A stretch of 64,000 nucleotides of DNA from Paenibacillus sp. FSL K6-1096 (GTDB taxonomy: Bacteria > Bacillota > Bacilli > Paenibacillales > Paenibacillaceae): assembly GCF_037977055.1 (NCBI RefSeq), contig NZ_CP150274.1:5084001-5148000 (forward strand). The letters are read 5' to 3'. The first letter of the stretch is position 1; each line of letters starts with the position of its first letter. Positions 57,295 to 64,000 of the stretch are shown piece by piece. Position numbers and translations under genes: made by a program. Below the pieces are notes generated by a model. The model was not told the origin of the DNA, ran no database searches, and saw only the letters and a program-made list of their open reading frames with translations.

Positions 57295-59058
57295 GTGAAG
57301 AAGCAAAGCGCTTTTGCCAGATTACGTACATATATGCTTAGGCATAAGCTGATCTATACTGTATTGCTGCTGACGACATTGATTAATATTGCGAGCGATC
57401 TTATGATGGCCTGGTACCTGGCCCGGATTACCGATGCGGCTGTCCGGCTGGATGTGGAAGTGTTCCGCGAGCTGGCCTGGTTCGGCGTAATCTTCCTGAC
57501 GGTTGCGGGGATCAATAACTTCGTGCTGGCCTACTTCAAGACGAATATTTCAGCCAAAATCAGAAATGAGCTGCGCCAGGATATGATGAGGCATACGCTG
57601 GCGCTGCCGCAGTCTTATTTCGACCGCAATCATTCCGGTGACCTGCTGTCCCGGTTCACGAACGATAACCAGTCGGTGGGCGATGCCTGCGGACATGTCA
57701 TTCTGGACCTGCTGCGCAATCCGCTGCTGGCGCTGGCCTCCTTCATCTACCTGGTCTATATCAATTGGCTGCTGGCGCTGATCTGCCTGTCGATGGGACC
57801 GCTGCTGTTCCTGACCGGGAAAATCTTCGGCAACGCGATGCGCCGCAACAGCGTGCGGGTGCAGGAGAGCATGAGCAAGGCGACGGCTTTTCTGAACGAT
57901 GTGCTGGGCAGCAGCATGGTATTCAAAGCGTTCTCTATTGAGCGCAGACTCCAAAAGCAATATGTGGGCTACAGCGAGGACATTGCGTCCGGTGAGAAGA
58001 AGAAGGCCGGAATTGAAGGGGCTACCGGCGCAATATCCTCTACCTTGGGAGCGTTCACCTTCCTGCTGGCGCTGGTGATTGCCGGATGGTTCGTAGCGAA
58101 CGGGAAGCTTGAGGTCGGGGCGATGATTGCCTTCATTCAATTGATGAACTACCTGGTTGGACCGTTCTCGTCGCTGCCGGGTCTGGTGGCTTCGATGCAG
58201 CAGTCACTGGGCGCGGCGGAGCGGATCTTCGAGGTGATGGATGCTCCGGTGGAGGTGGAGAAGCTGCCGGAGGCTCAACTGAAGCAGCCGGAGTTCACGC
58301 AGCTTTCACTCACCGGGCTGTCCTTCAGCTACCCGGACAGTGACAAGCAAAGTCTGAACGAGATTAGTCTGGAGCTACCGCGCGGCAAGCAGATGGCTGT
58401 GGTCGGACCAAGCGGCGGCGGGAAATCGACCCTGTTCAAGCTGCTGCTGGGCTACTATAGGCCGGCTGCCGGGGAGATCACCATCAATGGCCGTCCGACC
58501 AGCGGGATGCCGCTTGCCGAGCTGCGAAGCTACTTCTCCTATGTGCCTCAGGAATCCGGCCTGTATTCCGGGAGCATCCGCGATAATATTGAGAGCGGCA
58601 GGCCGGGAGCATCGGAGGAAGAGATTATTGAGGCACTTCGGCAGGCGAACGCTTATGAGTTCGTAATGGAGCTGCCGGAAGGCCTGGACGCGGAGATCGG
58701 CGAGCATGGCTCCAGACTGTCCGGGGGACAGCGGCAGCGCCTGTCCATCGCCCGGGCCATGCTCAAGGATGCGCCGATCCTGCTGCTGGATGAAGCTACG
58801 GCGGCGCTGGATAATGAGTCGGAGCGGATGGTCCAGCAGGCAATCCGCAAGCTGATGAAGGACAAAACCACACTCGTCATCGCCCACCGTCTCTCGACCA
58901 TCCAGAATGCCGATGTCATTCTAGTGATGGAGAACGGAGAGATTGCCGAGCGGGGCAGACATGAGGAGCTGCTGGCCTCGGGCGGGCGTTATGCCGAGCT
59001 GTACAACTCCCAGCTGGAGGAAGAGGCTGCGGAGGATGTGGTCTTGAGCCTGGCCTGA
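57295..59058 (+). CDS. ABC exporter half-transporter (MdlB/BmrA-like, fused permease and ATPase)
   Basis: A 587-residue exporter: six membrane helices over about 1-310, then the ATPase with Walker A GPSGGGKST near 368, signature LSGGQRQRLSIARAML near 475, Walker B ILLLDEATAALD near 498 and the H-loop IAHRLSTIQ. Likely works as a homodimer; the substrate, perhaps a drug or lipid, is unknown. GTG start with GAGGAG upstream. Confidence 0.93.
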   Translation: MKKQSAFARLRTYMLRHKLIYTVLLLTTLINIASDLMMAWYLARITDAAVRLDVEVFRELAWFGVIFLTVAGINNFVLAYFKTNISAKIRNELRQDMMRHTLALPQSYFDRNHSGDLLSRFTNDNQSVGDACGHVILDLLRNPLLALASFIYLVYINWLLALICLSMGPLLFLTGKIFGNAMRRNSVRVQESMSKATAFLNDVLGSSMVFKAFSIERRLQKQYVGYSEDIASGEKKKAGIEGATGAISSTLGAFTFLLALVIAGWFVANGKLEVGAMIAFIQLMNYLVGPFSSLPGLVASMQQSLGAAERIFEVMDAPVEVEKLPEAQLKQPEFTQLSLTGLSFSYPDSDKQSLNEISLELPRGKQMAVVGPSGGGKSTLFKLLLGYYRPAAGEITINGRPTSGMPLAELRSYFSYVPQESGLYSGSIRDNIESGRPGASEEEIIEALRQANAYEFVMELPEGLDAEIGEHGSRLSGGQRQRLSIARAMLKDAPILLLDEATAALDNESERMVQQAIRKLMKDKTTLVIAHRLSTIQNADVILVMENGEIAERGRHEELLASGGRYAELYNSQLEEEAAEDVVLSLA

Positions 59059-59114
59059 TATCACCATAAAATCATAGAATGACCACCCGGGAAGGCTAGT
59101 TGTCTTCCTGGTGC

Positions 59115-59149
59115 AAACACGGGTCTCCGGCATTCGGAGGTCCGTGTTT
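59115..59149. terminator. Symmetric hairpin after the ABC exporter gene
   Basis: AAACACGG-GT-CTCCG pairs with CGGAG-GT-CCGTGTTT around GCATT. No long T run, but T residues end the stem on either strand. Confidence 0.55.
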
Positions 59150-59161
59150 GGCGTTGACGCA

Positions 59162-59176
59162 ACATTCGCAGAATGT
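59162..59176. promoter_or_regulatory. Operator-like palindrome upstream of hydE
   Basis: ACATTC-GCA-GAATGT, an exact 6-3-6 inverted repeat about 130 bp before hydE. The binding protein is unknown; the length fits a small dimeric repressor. Confidence 0.3.
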
Positions 59177-59304
59177 ACACAAAAAGCATGGATTAGGCTG
59201 TTTCGCACCGTCATGGAACCTTCGGGCTCTGCATAATTTAGAGTAATTCATTAAGCACAAGCGGAATCATTGGGCAGATGATCAGGGATGGAGGATACAT
59301 CAGA

Positions 59305-60369
59305 ATGGAAGCGTTGCTGGACCAATTAGTTGAACGCAATGAGCTGGATCAGGAGGAGCTGGTCTGCCTGCTGCAGCAGCTGAAGACCGGAAGCAGGGAC
59401 CGGTTATTCCATCTGGCCGTTCAGACCCGGAAGCTGCATTATAGTGAAACCGTTTACTTACGCGGCTTAATCGAATTCTCCAGCTTCTGCAGGCAGGATT
59501 GTCTCTATTGCGGCCTGCGCAGATCGAACACTGAGGCAGAGCGTTACCGGCTGACCGAGGCGGAGATTATGGAGTGTGCGGAAGAGGGCTACCGCCTCGG
59601 GTACCGTTCGTTTGTGCTGCAGAGCGGAGAGGATGCCTACTACACCGAGGCCAGGCTGATCCGCATCGTCACCGGCATCAGGCGCCGTTGCCCCGGAGCG
59701 GCAATTACCTTATCTGTCGGGGAACGGAGCGAGGGCTTCTACAGGGCGCTGTTCGAAGCGGGGGCGGACCGCTATCTGCTCCGGCATGAGACCGCTTCGC
59801 GTCCGCTGTACCAGTCCCTGCACCCCGGGATGTCCTATGATAACCGGATGGAGTGCCTCCGGGTGCTCAAGAGCATCGGCTATCAGGTGGGAACGGGCTT
59901 CATGGTCGGCCTTCCCGGGCAGACGCTCTCCCATCTGGCGGAGGACCTGCTGCTGCTGAAGAAGCTGCAGCCCCACATGATCGGCATCGGTCCGTTCATT
60001 CCCCATAGCAGAACTCCGCTCGGGGAGATGCAGGGAGGAACAGTGGATGACACGCTTGTGATGCTTGCCCTGGCGAGGCTGCTCGTGCCCGATGCGCTGA
60101 TGCCGGCCACGACCGCCATGGGGACGCTTGATCCGCTCGGGCGGGAGAAGGCGCTGCAGGCAGGCTGCAATGTGGTGATGCCGATTCTGTCTCCGCTGCG
60201 GGTGCGCAGGAAATACGCGCTGTACGAGAACAAGATCTGTATGGGGGATGAGGCCGCCCTGTGCAGAGACTGTATTGAAATGCGGATTGCGGCTTCGGGT
60301 TACAGGATTGAACTCAGCAGAGGGGATCATTGCAGCTATAAGGAAAGACCCCGGAAGTATCAGAGCTGA
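59305..60369 (+). CDS. hydE: [FeFe]-hydrogenase H-cluster radical SAM maturase HydE
   Basis: Radical SAM enzyme that takes part in building the organometallic H-cluster of [FeFe]-hydrogenase, 354 aa. The SAM-cluster motif is C62-x3-C66-x2-C69 (SSFCRQDCLYCGLR), followed by YRSFVLQSGED, RHETASRPLYQSLHPG, GFMVGLPGQT and GPFIPHSRTPL. The frame opens at 59278, but MEALLDQL is used because GGAGG lies 10 bases before it. A hydrogenase subunit gene starts at the right end of the window. Confidence 0.9.
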   Translation: MEALLDQLVERNELDQEELVCLLQQLKTGSRDRLFHLAVQTRKLHYSETVYLRGLIEFSSFCRQDCLYCGLRRSNTEAERYRLTEAEIMECAEEGYRLGYRSFVLQSGEDAYYTEARLIRIVTGIRRRCPGAAITLSVGERSEGFYRALFEAGADRYLLRHETASRPLYQSLHPGMSYDNRMECLRVLKSIGYQVGTGFMVGLPGQTLSHLAEDLLLLKKLQPHMIGIGPFIPHSRTPLGEMQGGTVDDTLVMLALARLLVPDALMPATTAMGTLDPLGREKALQAGCNVVMPILSPLRVRRKYALYENKICMGDEAALCRDCIEMRIAASGYRIELSRGDHCSYKERPRKYQS

Positions 60370-60391
60370 GGGGCTTGCTATGCCTTAATTA

Positions 60392-60405
60392 GTGAATTAA
60401 TTCAC
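60392..60405. promoter_or_regulatory. Rex/Fnr-like palindrome upstream of the oxidoreductase operon
   Basis: GTGAATTAATTCAC is a perfect 14-bp inverted repeat. It matches the GTGAA-N4-TTCAC core of Rex sites and also the GTGA-N6-TCAC core of Crp/Fnr sites; flanking bases do not extend either consensus. It lies 27 bp before the start codon at 60432, inside the likely promoter. Confidence 0.55.
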
Positions 60406-60431
60406 GTAATGCACATTAAGGAGGAGATTTC

Positions 60432-61424
60432 ATGTCAACACTCCCGCATAAGAATGCGCTGGGCTTCTATGAAATCCGGCTGGAATCCATCGGCGGTCTG
60501 GGGGCCAACCTGGCCGGCAAAATGCTGGCCGAGACCGGCGCGCTGGAGCTGGGCTTCAACGCTGCCAACTTCTCGTCGTACGGCTCGGAGAAAAAAGGAA
60601 CCCCGATCAAGACCTTCGTCCGCTTCTGCGACCCCGAGGTGGAGATTCGGGATCATAGCCCGATTGAGGAGCCCCATCTGGTGGCGGTCTTTCATGAGGC
60701 CCTGTACGGGACGGTTAATGTCGTCAGCGGCCTGCAGCCGGATGGCGTGGTTCTGGTCAATACCCCGCGGGATTTCGATGAGGTCCGGGCCGACCTGAAG
60801 CTGGAATACGGAACGATTGCCGTGGTAGACGCCATGGGTATTGCCGTTGAGGAGCAGACGAAGGTGAACACCTCCATGCTCGGCGCGATGTTCCGCATCT
60901 GTGACTTCCTGGACCCCGAGGCGATGCGCAAGGTGATCCGCCGAACGTTCGAGAAGAAATATCCGCATCTGGTGGAGCCGAATATCCGCACCTTCGACCG
61001 GGGATACAATGAGGTCAAGTTCAAGACCTATGAGGTGCCGGAGGGCACAGTGACCTCCCCCTTCAAGCGCGCGCAATCCCTGCTCGGCTATGAGACCCAG
61101 ACCCCCGGCGGCGTCATTCTGGCTCAGGGCAACAGTGTGCTGAAGGACTTAAGCGGCTCGCGCTCCGGCGTTCTGCCTGTGCTGGATCTGGATTCCTGTA
61201 TCAGCTGTGCGGCCTGCGACAATGTGTGCCCGGATAACTGCTTCGTCTGGGAGGAAGGCGAGGATAAGCGCGGCCGGCCGGTGCAGACCCTGCTCGGTAT
61301 CGATTACCACTACTGCAAGGGCTGCCTGAAATGTATCGAGGTCTGCCCGACCGAGGCCCTGACCAGCATCCGCGAGGAGCTCGGGTTCGCCGAGGAGCAC
61401 CGCGTTCCCCAGGTATTCAAGTGA
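60432..61424 (+). CDS. 2-oxoacid:ferredoxin oxidoreductase, fused gamma and ferredoxin (delta) subunit
   Basis: A 330-residue protein that joins a gamma subunit (about 1-190: RLESIGGLGANLAGKMLAE, AANFSSYGSEKKGTPIKTFVRF) to a ferredoxin domain with two [4Fe-4S] motifs, CISCAACDNVCPDNC and CKGCLKCIEVCPTEAL (about 255-310). With the next gene it would oxidise a 2-oxoacid such as pyruvate to the CoA ester and reduce ferredoxin. AAGGAGGAG precedes the ATG. Confidence 0.9.
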   Translation: MSTLPHKNALGFYEIRLESIGGLGANLAGKMLAETGALELGFNAANFSSYGSEKKGTPIKTFVRFCDPEVEIRDHSPIEEPHLVAVFHEALYGTVNVVSGLQPDGVVLVNTPRDFDEVRADLKLEYGTIAVVDAMGIAVEEQTKVNTSMLGAMFRICDFLDPEAMRKVIRRTFEKKYPHLVEPNIRTFDRGYNEVKFKTYEVPEGTVTSPFKRAQSLLGYETQTPGGVILAQGNSVLKDLSGSRSGVLPVLDLDSCISCAACDNVCPDNCFVWEEGEDKRGRPVQTLLGIDYHYCKGCLKCIEVCPTEALTSIREELGFAEEHRVPQVFK

Positions 61425-61445
61425 TTAGACAAGGAGGCGATAACA

Positions 61446-63734
61446 ATGGCTGTCAGTGAAAATACAGAAACACAGGCTGTGCCTGCCGAGCAGGTCACCT
61501 GCTTCGAATCCGGGAATGAAATGGCGGCAACGGCGGCGGCGCAGATTAACTATCATATTATGGGCTATTTTCCGATTACCCCTTCAACGGAGGTGGCCCA
61601 GTATCTCGATCAGATGAAGGCCCGCGGCCAGCATGACATTGAGCTGATTGCCGCAGACGGTGAGCATGGCTCGGCAGGCATCTGCTACGGGGCGGCGATG
61701 GCCGGTGCGCGTGTCATTAACGCTACCAGCTCCCAGGGCTTCCTCTACATGCTGGAGCAGCTCCCGACCCAGTCCGGGACCCGCTTCCCGATGGTGCTGA
61801 ACCTCGTCACCCGCGCGGTCAGCGGACCGCTCGATATCCGCGGCGATCACTCGGATCTCTACTACGGTCTTAATGCAGGCTGGGTCATTCTGACGGCCAG
61901 CACGCCGCAGGCGGTGTATGACATGAACATTATGGCGCTGCGGATTGCCGAGCATGCTGAGGTGCGCCTGCCTGTCATTGTCGCCTATGACGGCTTCTTC
62001 ACCTCCCACCAGAAGCGCAAGGTTCAATACTTCAAGGACAATGAAGTGGTGCAGAGCTTTGTTGGCCCCAACCCGAACCATGAGTATCCGAACGTCTCTG
62101 ACCCGTCCCGGCCGGTGACTATCGGGGCGCATATGGGCGGAGATGATCTGCTCAATAATCACTACCAGCTGTCGCTGGCGCTGGAGAAGGCCGGCGAGGT
62201 CTATGCTGAAGTGGCTGCCGAATATGCCGCTTTGTCCGGCCGCGAGCATCAGGTGCTTGACCTGTACCGGATGGACGATGCCGAGGTCGCCGTATTCCTG
62301 CTGAACTCCGCCGGAGAATCGGCCAAGGATACTGTGGATGCCCTGCGGAATAGAGGCATCAAGGCCGGTCTGGTCCGTCCGAACCTGATCCGGCCGTTCC
62401 CGGCAGAGCAGCTGCGCCAGGCACTTAAGCAGGTTAAGGCGCTGCTGGTTGGGGAACGGGCAGATTCCTACGGCGCCCAGGGCGGCAATCTGACCCATGA
62501 GATCCGTTCTGCACTCCAGGTTGATCCGGATAATCATACAGTGATACTCTCCCGCATCTTCGGTCTGGGCGGCAAGGATTTCTATGCAGATGATGCCGCG
62601 GCCTTCTTCGAGCTGGCGATCGACGCAGCCAGTAAAGGGTATGCCGAGAAGCCGTTCGATTATCATGGCTATTACCCCGGAGACCCGAAGCATGCGCTGG
62701 CTCCGGTCCGTGAACCGCTGCACGGTGATGATTACCGAAGCGGCCTGATTGAGGTGACTCCGGGCGAGGACGGACGGCTGAAGGTGAAGCTTCCCCCGCT
62801 GCGGCAGCTGACTGCCAAGCCGCACCGGCTGGCCCCCGGCCATGGCGCGTGTCCCGGCTGCGGCGCATTGTCAGCGCTGGAGCTGTTCTTCAAGGGCATC
62901 GAGGGCGATATGGTCGTCCTGTTCCAGACGGGCTGCGCGTACGTGGTAACGGCCAGCTATCCGTATTCCTCCCATAACCAGACCTTCGTGCACAACCTGT
63001 TCCAGAACGGTGCAGCGACGCTTGCGGGTATGGTGGATGCCTTCTATGAGCTGAAGCGGCGCGGCGAGATCCAGATCAGCGATGATATCACCTTCATCAT
63101 GGTCTCCGGGGACGGCGGCATGGATATCGGGATGGGCGCAACCGTAGGGGCGGCCCTGCGCAATCATAAGATGATTATTCTCGAATACGACAATGAGGGC
63201 TACATGAATACCGGCTCCCAGCTCTCCTACTCCACACCGGTGGGTCACATCACCAGCACCTCGGGTCTAGGGAAGACGCAGAAGGGAAAGAAGGGCCACC
63301 ACAAGGATACAGCGCAGATTCTGGCCGCCTGCAACATCCCGTATGTCTTCACTGCCGCAGAGTCGAACCCCCAGGATATGATTCAAAAAGCCGCCAAGGC
63401 CCAGTGGTACGCCAACCATGCCGGTACAGCCTACGGCAAGCTGCTCTGCGCCTGCCCGCTCAACTGGAAGACACCTGACCATAGCGGCCATGACCTGGTT
63501 AAGGCAGCGGTGGATTCCTGCTTCTTCCCGCTGTATGAGATTGAGCAGGGGGTTACCAATATTACCTACAACCCTGAGCTGAAGAACAAGCGTATCCCGG
63601 CCGCAGACTGGCTGAAGGGCATGGGCAAAACGAAGCATCTGCTGAAGGATGAGGAACTGCTGCATAGCTTTGAAGCCGAAATTGAACGCCGCTGGAGCAG
63701 GCTGAAGCTGAAGCATGAGAGCGATTTACTCTAA
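61446..63734 (+). CDS. 2-oxoacid:ferredoxin oxidoreductase, fused alpha and beta subunit
   Basis: A 762-residue fusion. The alpha part (about 1-410: NYHIMGYFPITPSTEVAQYLD, VINATSSQGFLYMLEQL, RVSGPLDIRGDHSD-like AVSGPLDIRGDHSDLY) binds the substrate; the beta part (about 460-762) has CPGCGALSALELFF for the [4Fe-4S] cluster and the thiamine-diphosphate motif GDGGMDIGMGATVGAALRN ... NEGYMNTG. Usual enzymes keep alpha and beta separate or fuse all parts. It starts 21 bp after the gamma-delta gene, AAGGAGGCG upstream. Confidence 0.92.
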   Translation: MAVSENTETQAVPAEQVTCFESGNEMAATAAAQINYHIMGYFPITPSTEVAQYLDQMKARGQHDIELIAADGEHGSAGICYGAAMAGARVINATSSQGFLYMLEQLPTQSGTRFPMVLNLVTRAVSGPLDIRGDHSDLYYGLNAGWVILTASTPQAVYDMNIMALRIAEHAEVRLPVIVAYDGFFTSHQKRKVQYFKDNEVVQSFVGPNPNHEYPNVSDPSRPVTIGAHMGGDDLLNNHYQLSLALEKAGEVYAEVAAEYAALSGREHQVLDLYRMDDAEVAVFLLNSAGESAKDTVDALRNRGIKAGLVRPNLIRPFPAEQLRQALKQVKALLVGERADSYGAQGGNLTHEIRSALQVDPDNHTVILSRIFGLGGKDFYADDAAAFFELAIDAASKGYAEKPFDYHGYYPGDPKHALAPVREPLHGDDYRSGLIEVTPGEDGRLKVKLPPLRQLTAKPHRLAPGHGACPGCGALSALELFFKGIEGDMVVLFQTGCAYVVTASYPYSSHNQTFVHNLFQNGAATLAGMVDAFYELKRRGEIQISDDITFIMVSGDGGMDIGMGATVGAALRNHKMIILEYDNEGYMNTGSQLSYSTPVGHITSTSGLGKTQKGKKGHHKDTAQILAACNIPYVFTAAESNPQDMIQKAAKAQWYANHAGTAYGKLLCACPLNWKTPDHSGHDLVKAAVDSCFFPLYEIEQGVTNITYNPELKNKRIPAADWLKGMGKTKHLLKDEELLHSFEAEIERRWSRLKLKHESDLL

Positions 63735-63763
63735 TTGAAAACCATTCTCAATATAGTATATCG
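63734..63763 (+). promoter_or_regulatory. Fur-box-like site overlapping a promoter before the hydrogenase subunit gene
   Basis: ATTGAAAACCATTCTCAAT (63734-63752) is an imperfect 19-bp inverted repeat close to Fur operators. TTGAAA within it can serve as -35, with TATATC (63757-63762) as -10 after 16 bp. Confidence 0.4.
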
Positions 63764-63836
63764 GGAATCCGGCAAAAGATGATGGATTTCTGGCGGCTTT
63801 GCACAACTTTTTAGCAGGAGCGGAGGGGGTAGGGTT

Positions 63837-64000
63837 ATGGAAACACACCAAGCAGGCAGCTGCGGCAGCACCGCTGAGGCGGATGAGAAGCTGATGAAGG
63901 TACAGTCGGCGATATCGCAGTTCCGGATGGTTAAGGGGGCGCTGATTCCTGTCCTGCATGAGATTCAGGATATCTACGGGTATTTGCCGGAGCCGGTACT
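63837..64000 (+). CDS. NuoE/HydC-like [2Fe-2S] subunit of an electron-bifurcating or NADH-linked hydrogenase (partial, 3' end outside window)
   Basis: The first 54 codons are present. AEADEKLMKVQSAISQFRMV leads into KGALIPVLHEIQDIYGYLPEPVL, the typical N-terminal helix bundle of NuoE/HndA proteins, which carry a thioredoxin-like [2Fe-2S] domain further on. CGGAGGGGGTAGGG precedes the ATG. With hydE upstream this is probably the first structural gene of an [FeFe]-hydrogenase operon. Confidence 0.85.
   Translation, partial: METHQAGSCGSTAEADEKLMKVQSAISQFRMVKGALIPVLHEIQDIYGYLPEPV

Overview
The window looks like a chromosomal piece of a Paenibacillus-like member of the Bacillales. The reasons are a moderately GC-rich sequence (not computed), strong AGGAGG-type ribosome binding sites, many TTG and GTG starts, and a Firmicute gene repertoire (Tad loci with FHA and DUF5702-like proteins, a DUF2621/YneK-like protein, alanine dehydrogenase, Ohr, short Pgi). 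Genus assignment is inference from gene content.

Layout. 1-4.5 kb: the end of a branched-chain amino acid ABC transporter operon (livM, livG, livF, lipoprotein binding protein) followed by alanine dehydrogenase. 4.5-7.1 kb: tRNA-Glu and tRNA-Leu, then a small segment with a 52-bp-period repeat array, a hypothetical gene, three small XRE-type regulators and a second identical tRNA-Leu. 7.1-9.2 kb: glutathione peroxidase and Ohr with OhrR-box-like sites, and two small Cys-motif proteins. 9.2-20.0 kb: a first Tad/Flp pilus operon (tadZ, tadA, tadB, tadC, Flp pilin, three TadE/G-like proteins, prepilin peptidase, membrane FHA protein) behind a promoter and an attenuator-like hairpin. 20-23.7 kb: nucleotide-sugar-epimerase-like protein, DUF2621 protein, endonuclease IV, PurU.

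23.9-37.4 kb: a second, divergent Tad-like locus (CpaB-like SAF protein, TadZ-like protein with a broken Walker A, TadA, TadB, TadC, twin mini membrane proteins, two pseudopilin-like proteins) that runs into three secreted proteins, two of them very large and PKD/Ig-like. It has no prepilin peptidase, while the first locus has no CpaB, so the two may be partly interdependent. This is the best candidate for a little-described surface assembly system.

37.4-48.7 kb: NlpC/P60-like protein, transketolase, PpnP, a three-gene ABC-2 exporter, a candidate small RNA or micropeptide gene, GNAT, a beta-hydroxyacid dehydrogenase, glucose-6-phosphate isomerase, YigZ, a TetR regulator and YjbQ. 48.8-52.6 kb: sulfate ABC transporter operon (cysT, cysW, cysA, sulfate-binding lipoprotein). 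52.6-54.3 kb: a structured intergenic element, a PhnP-like hydrolase, a second copy of the 52-bp-period array and, right next to it, an unrelated tandem repeat that also has a 52-bp period. 54.3-59.1 kb: an epimerase-like reductase, an AraC regulator, a RimJ/L-type acetyltransferase and an ABC exporter.

59.3-64 kb: an anaerobic redox cluster: the [FeFe]-hydrogenase maturase HydE, a two-gene fused 2-oxoacid:ferredoxin oxidoreductase with a Rex/Fnr-like palindrome upstream, and the start of a NuoE/HydC-like hydrogenase subunit preceded by a Fur-box-like site. Together these suggest a facultative anaerobe that passes electrons from 2-oxoacids through ferredoxin to hydrogen.
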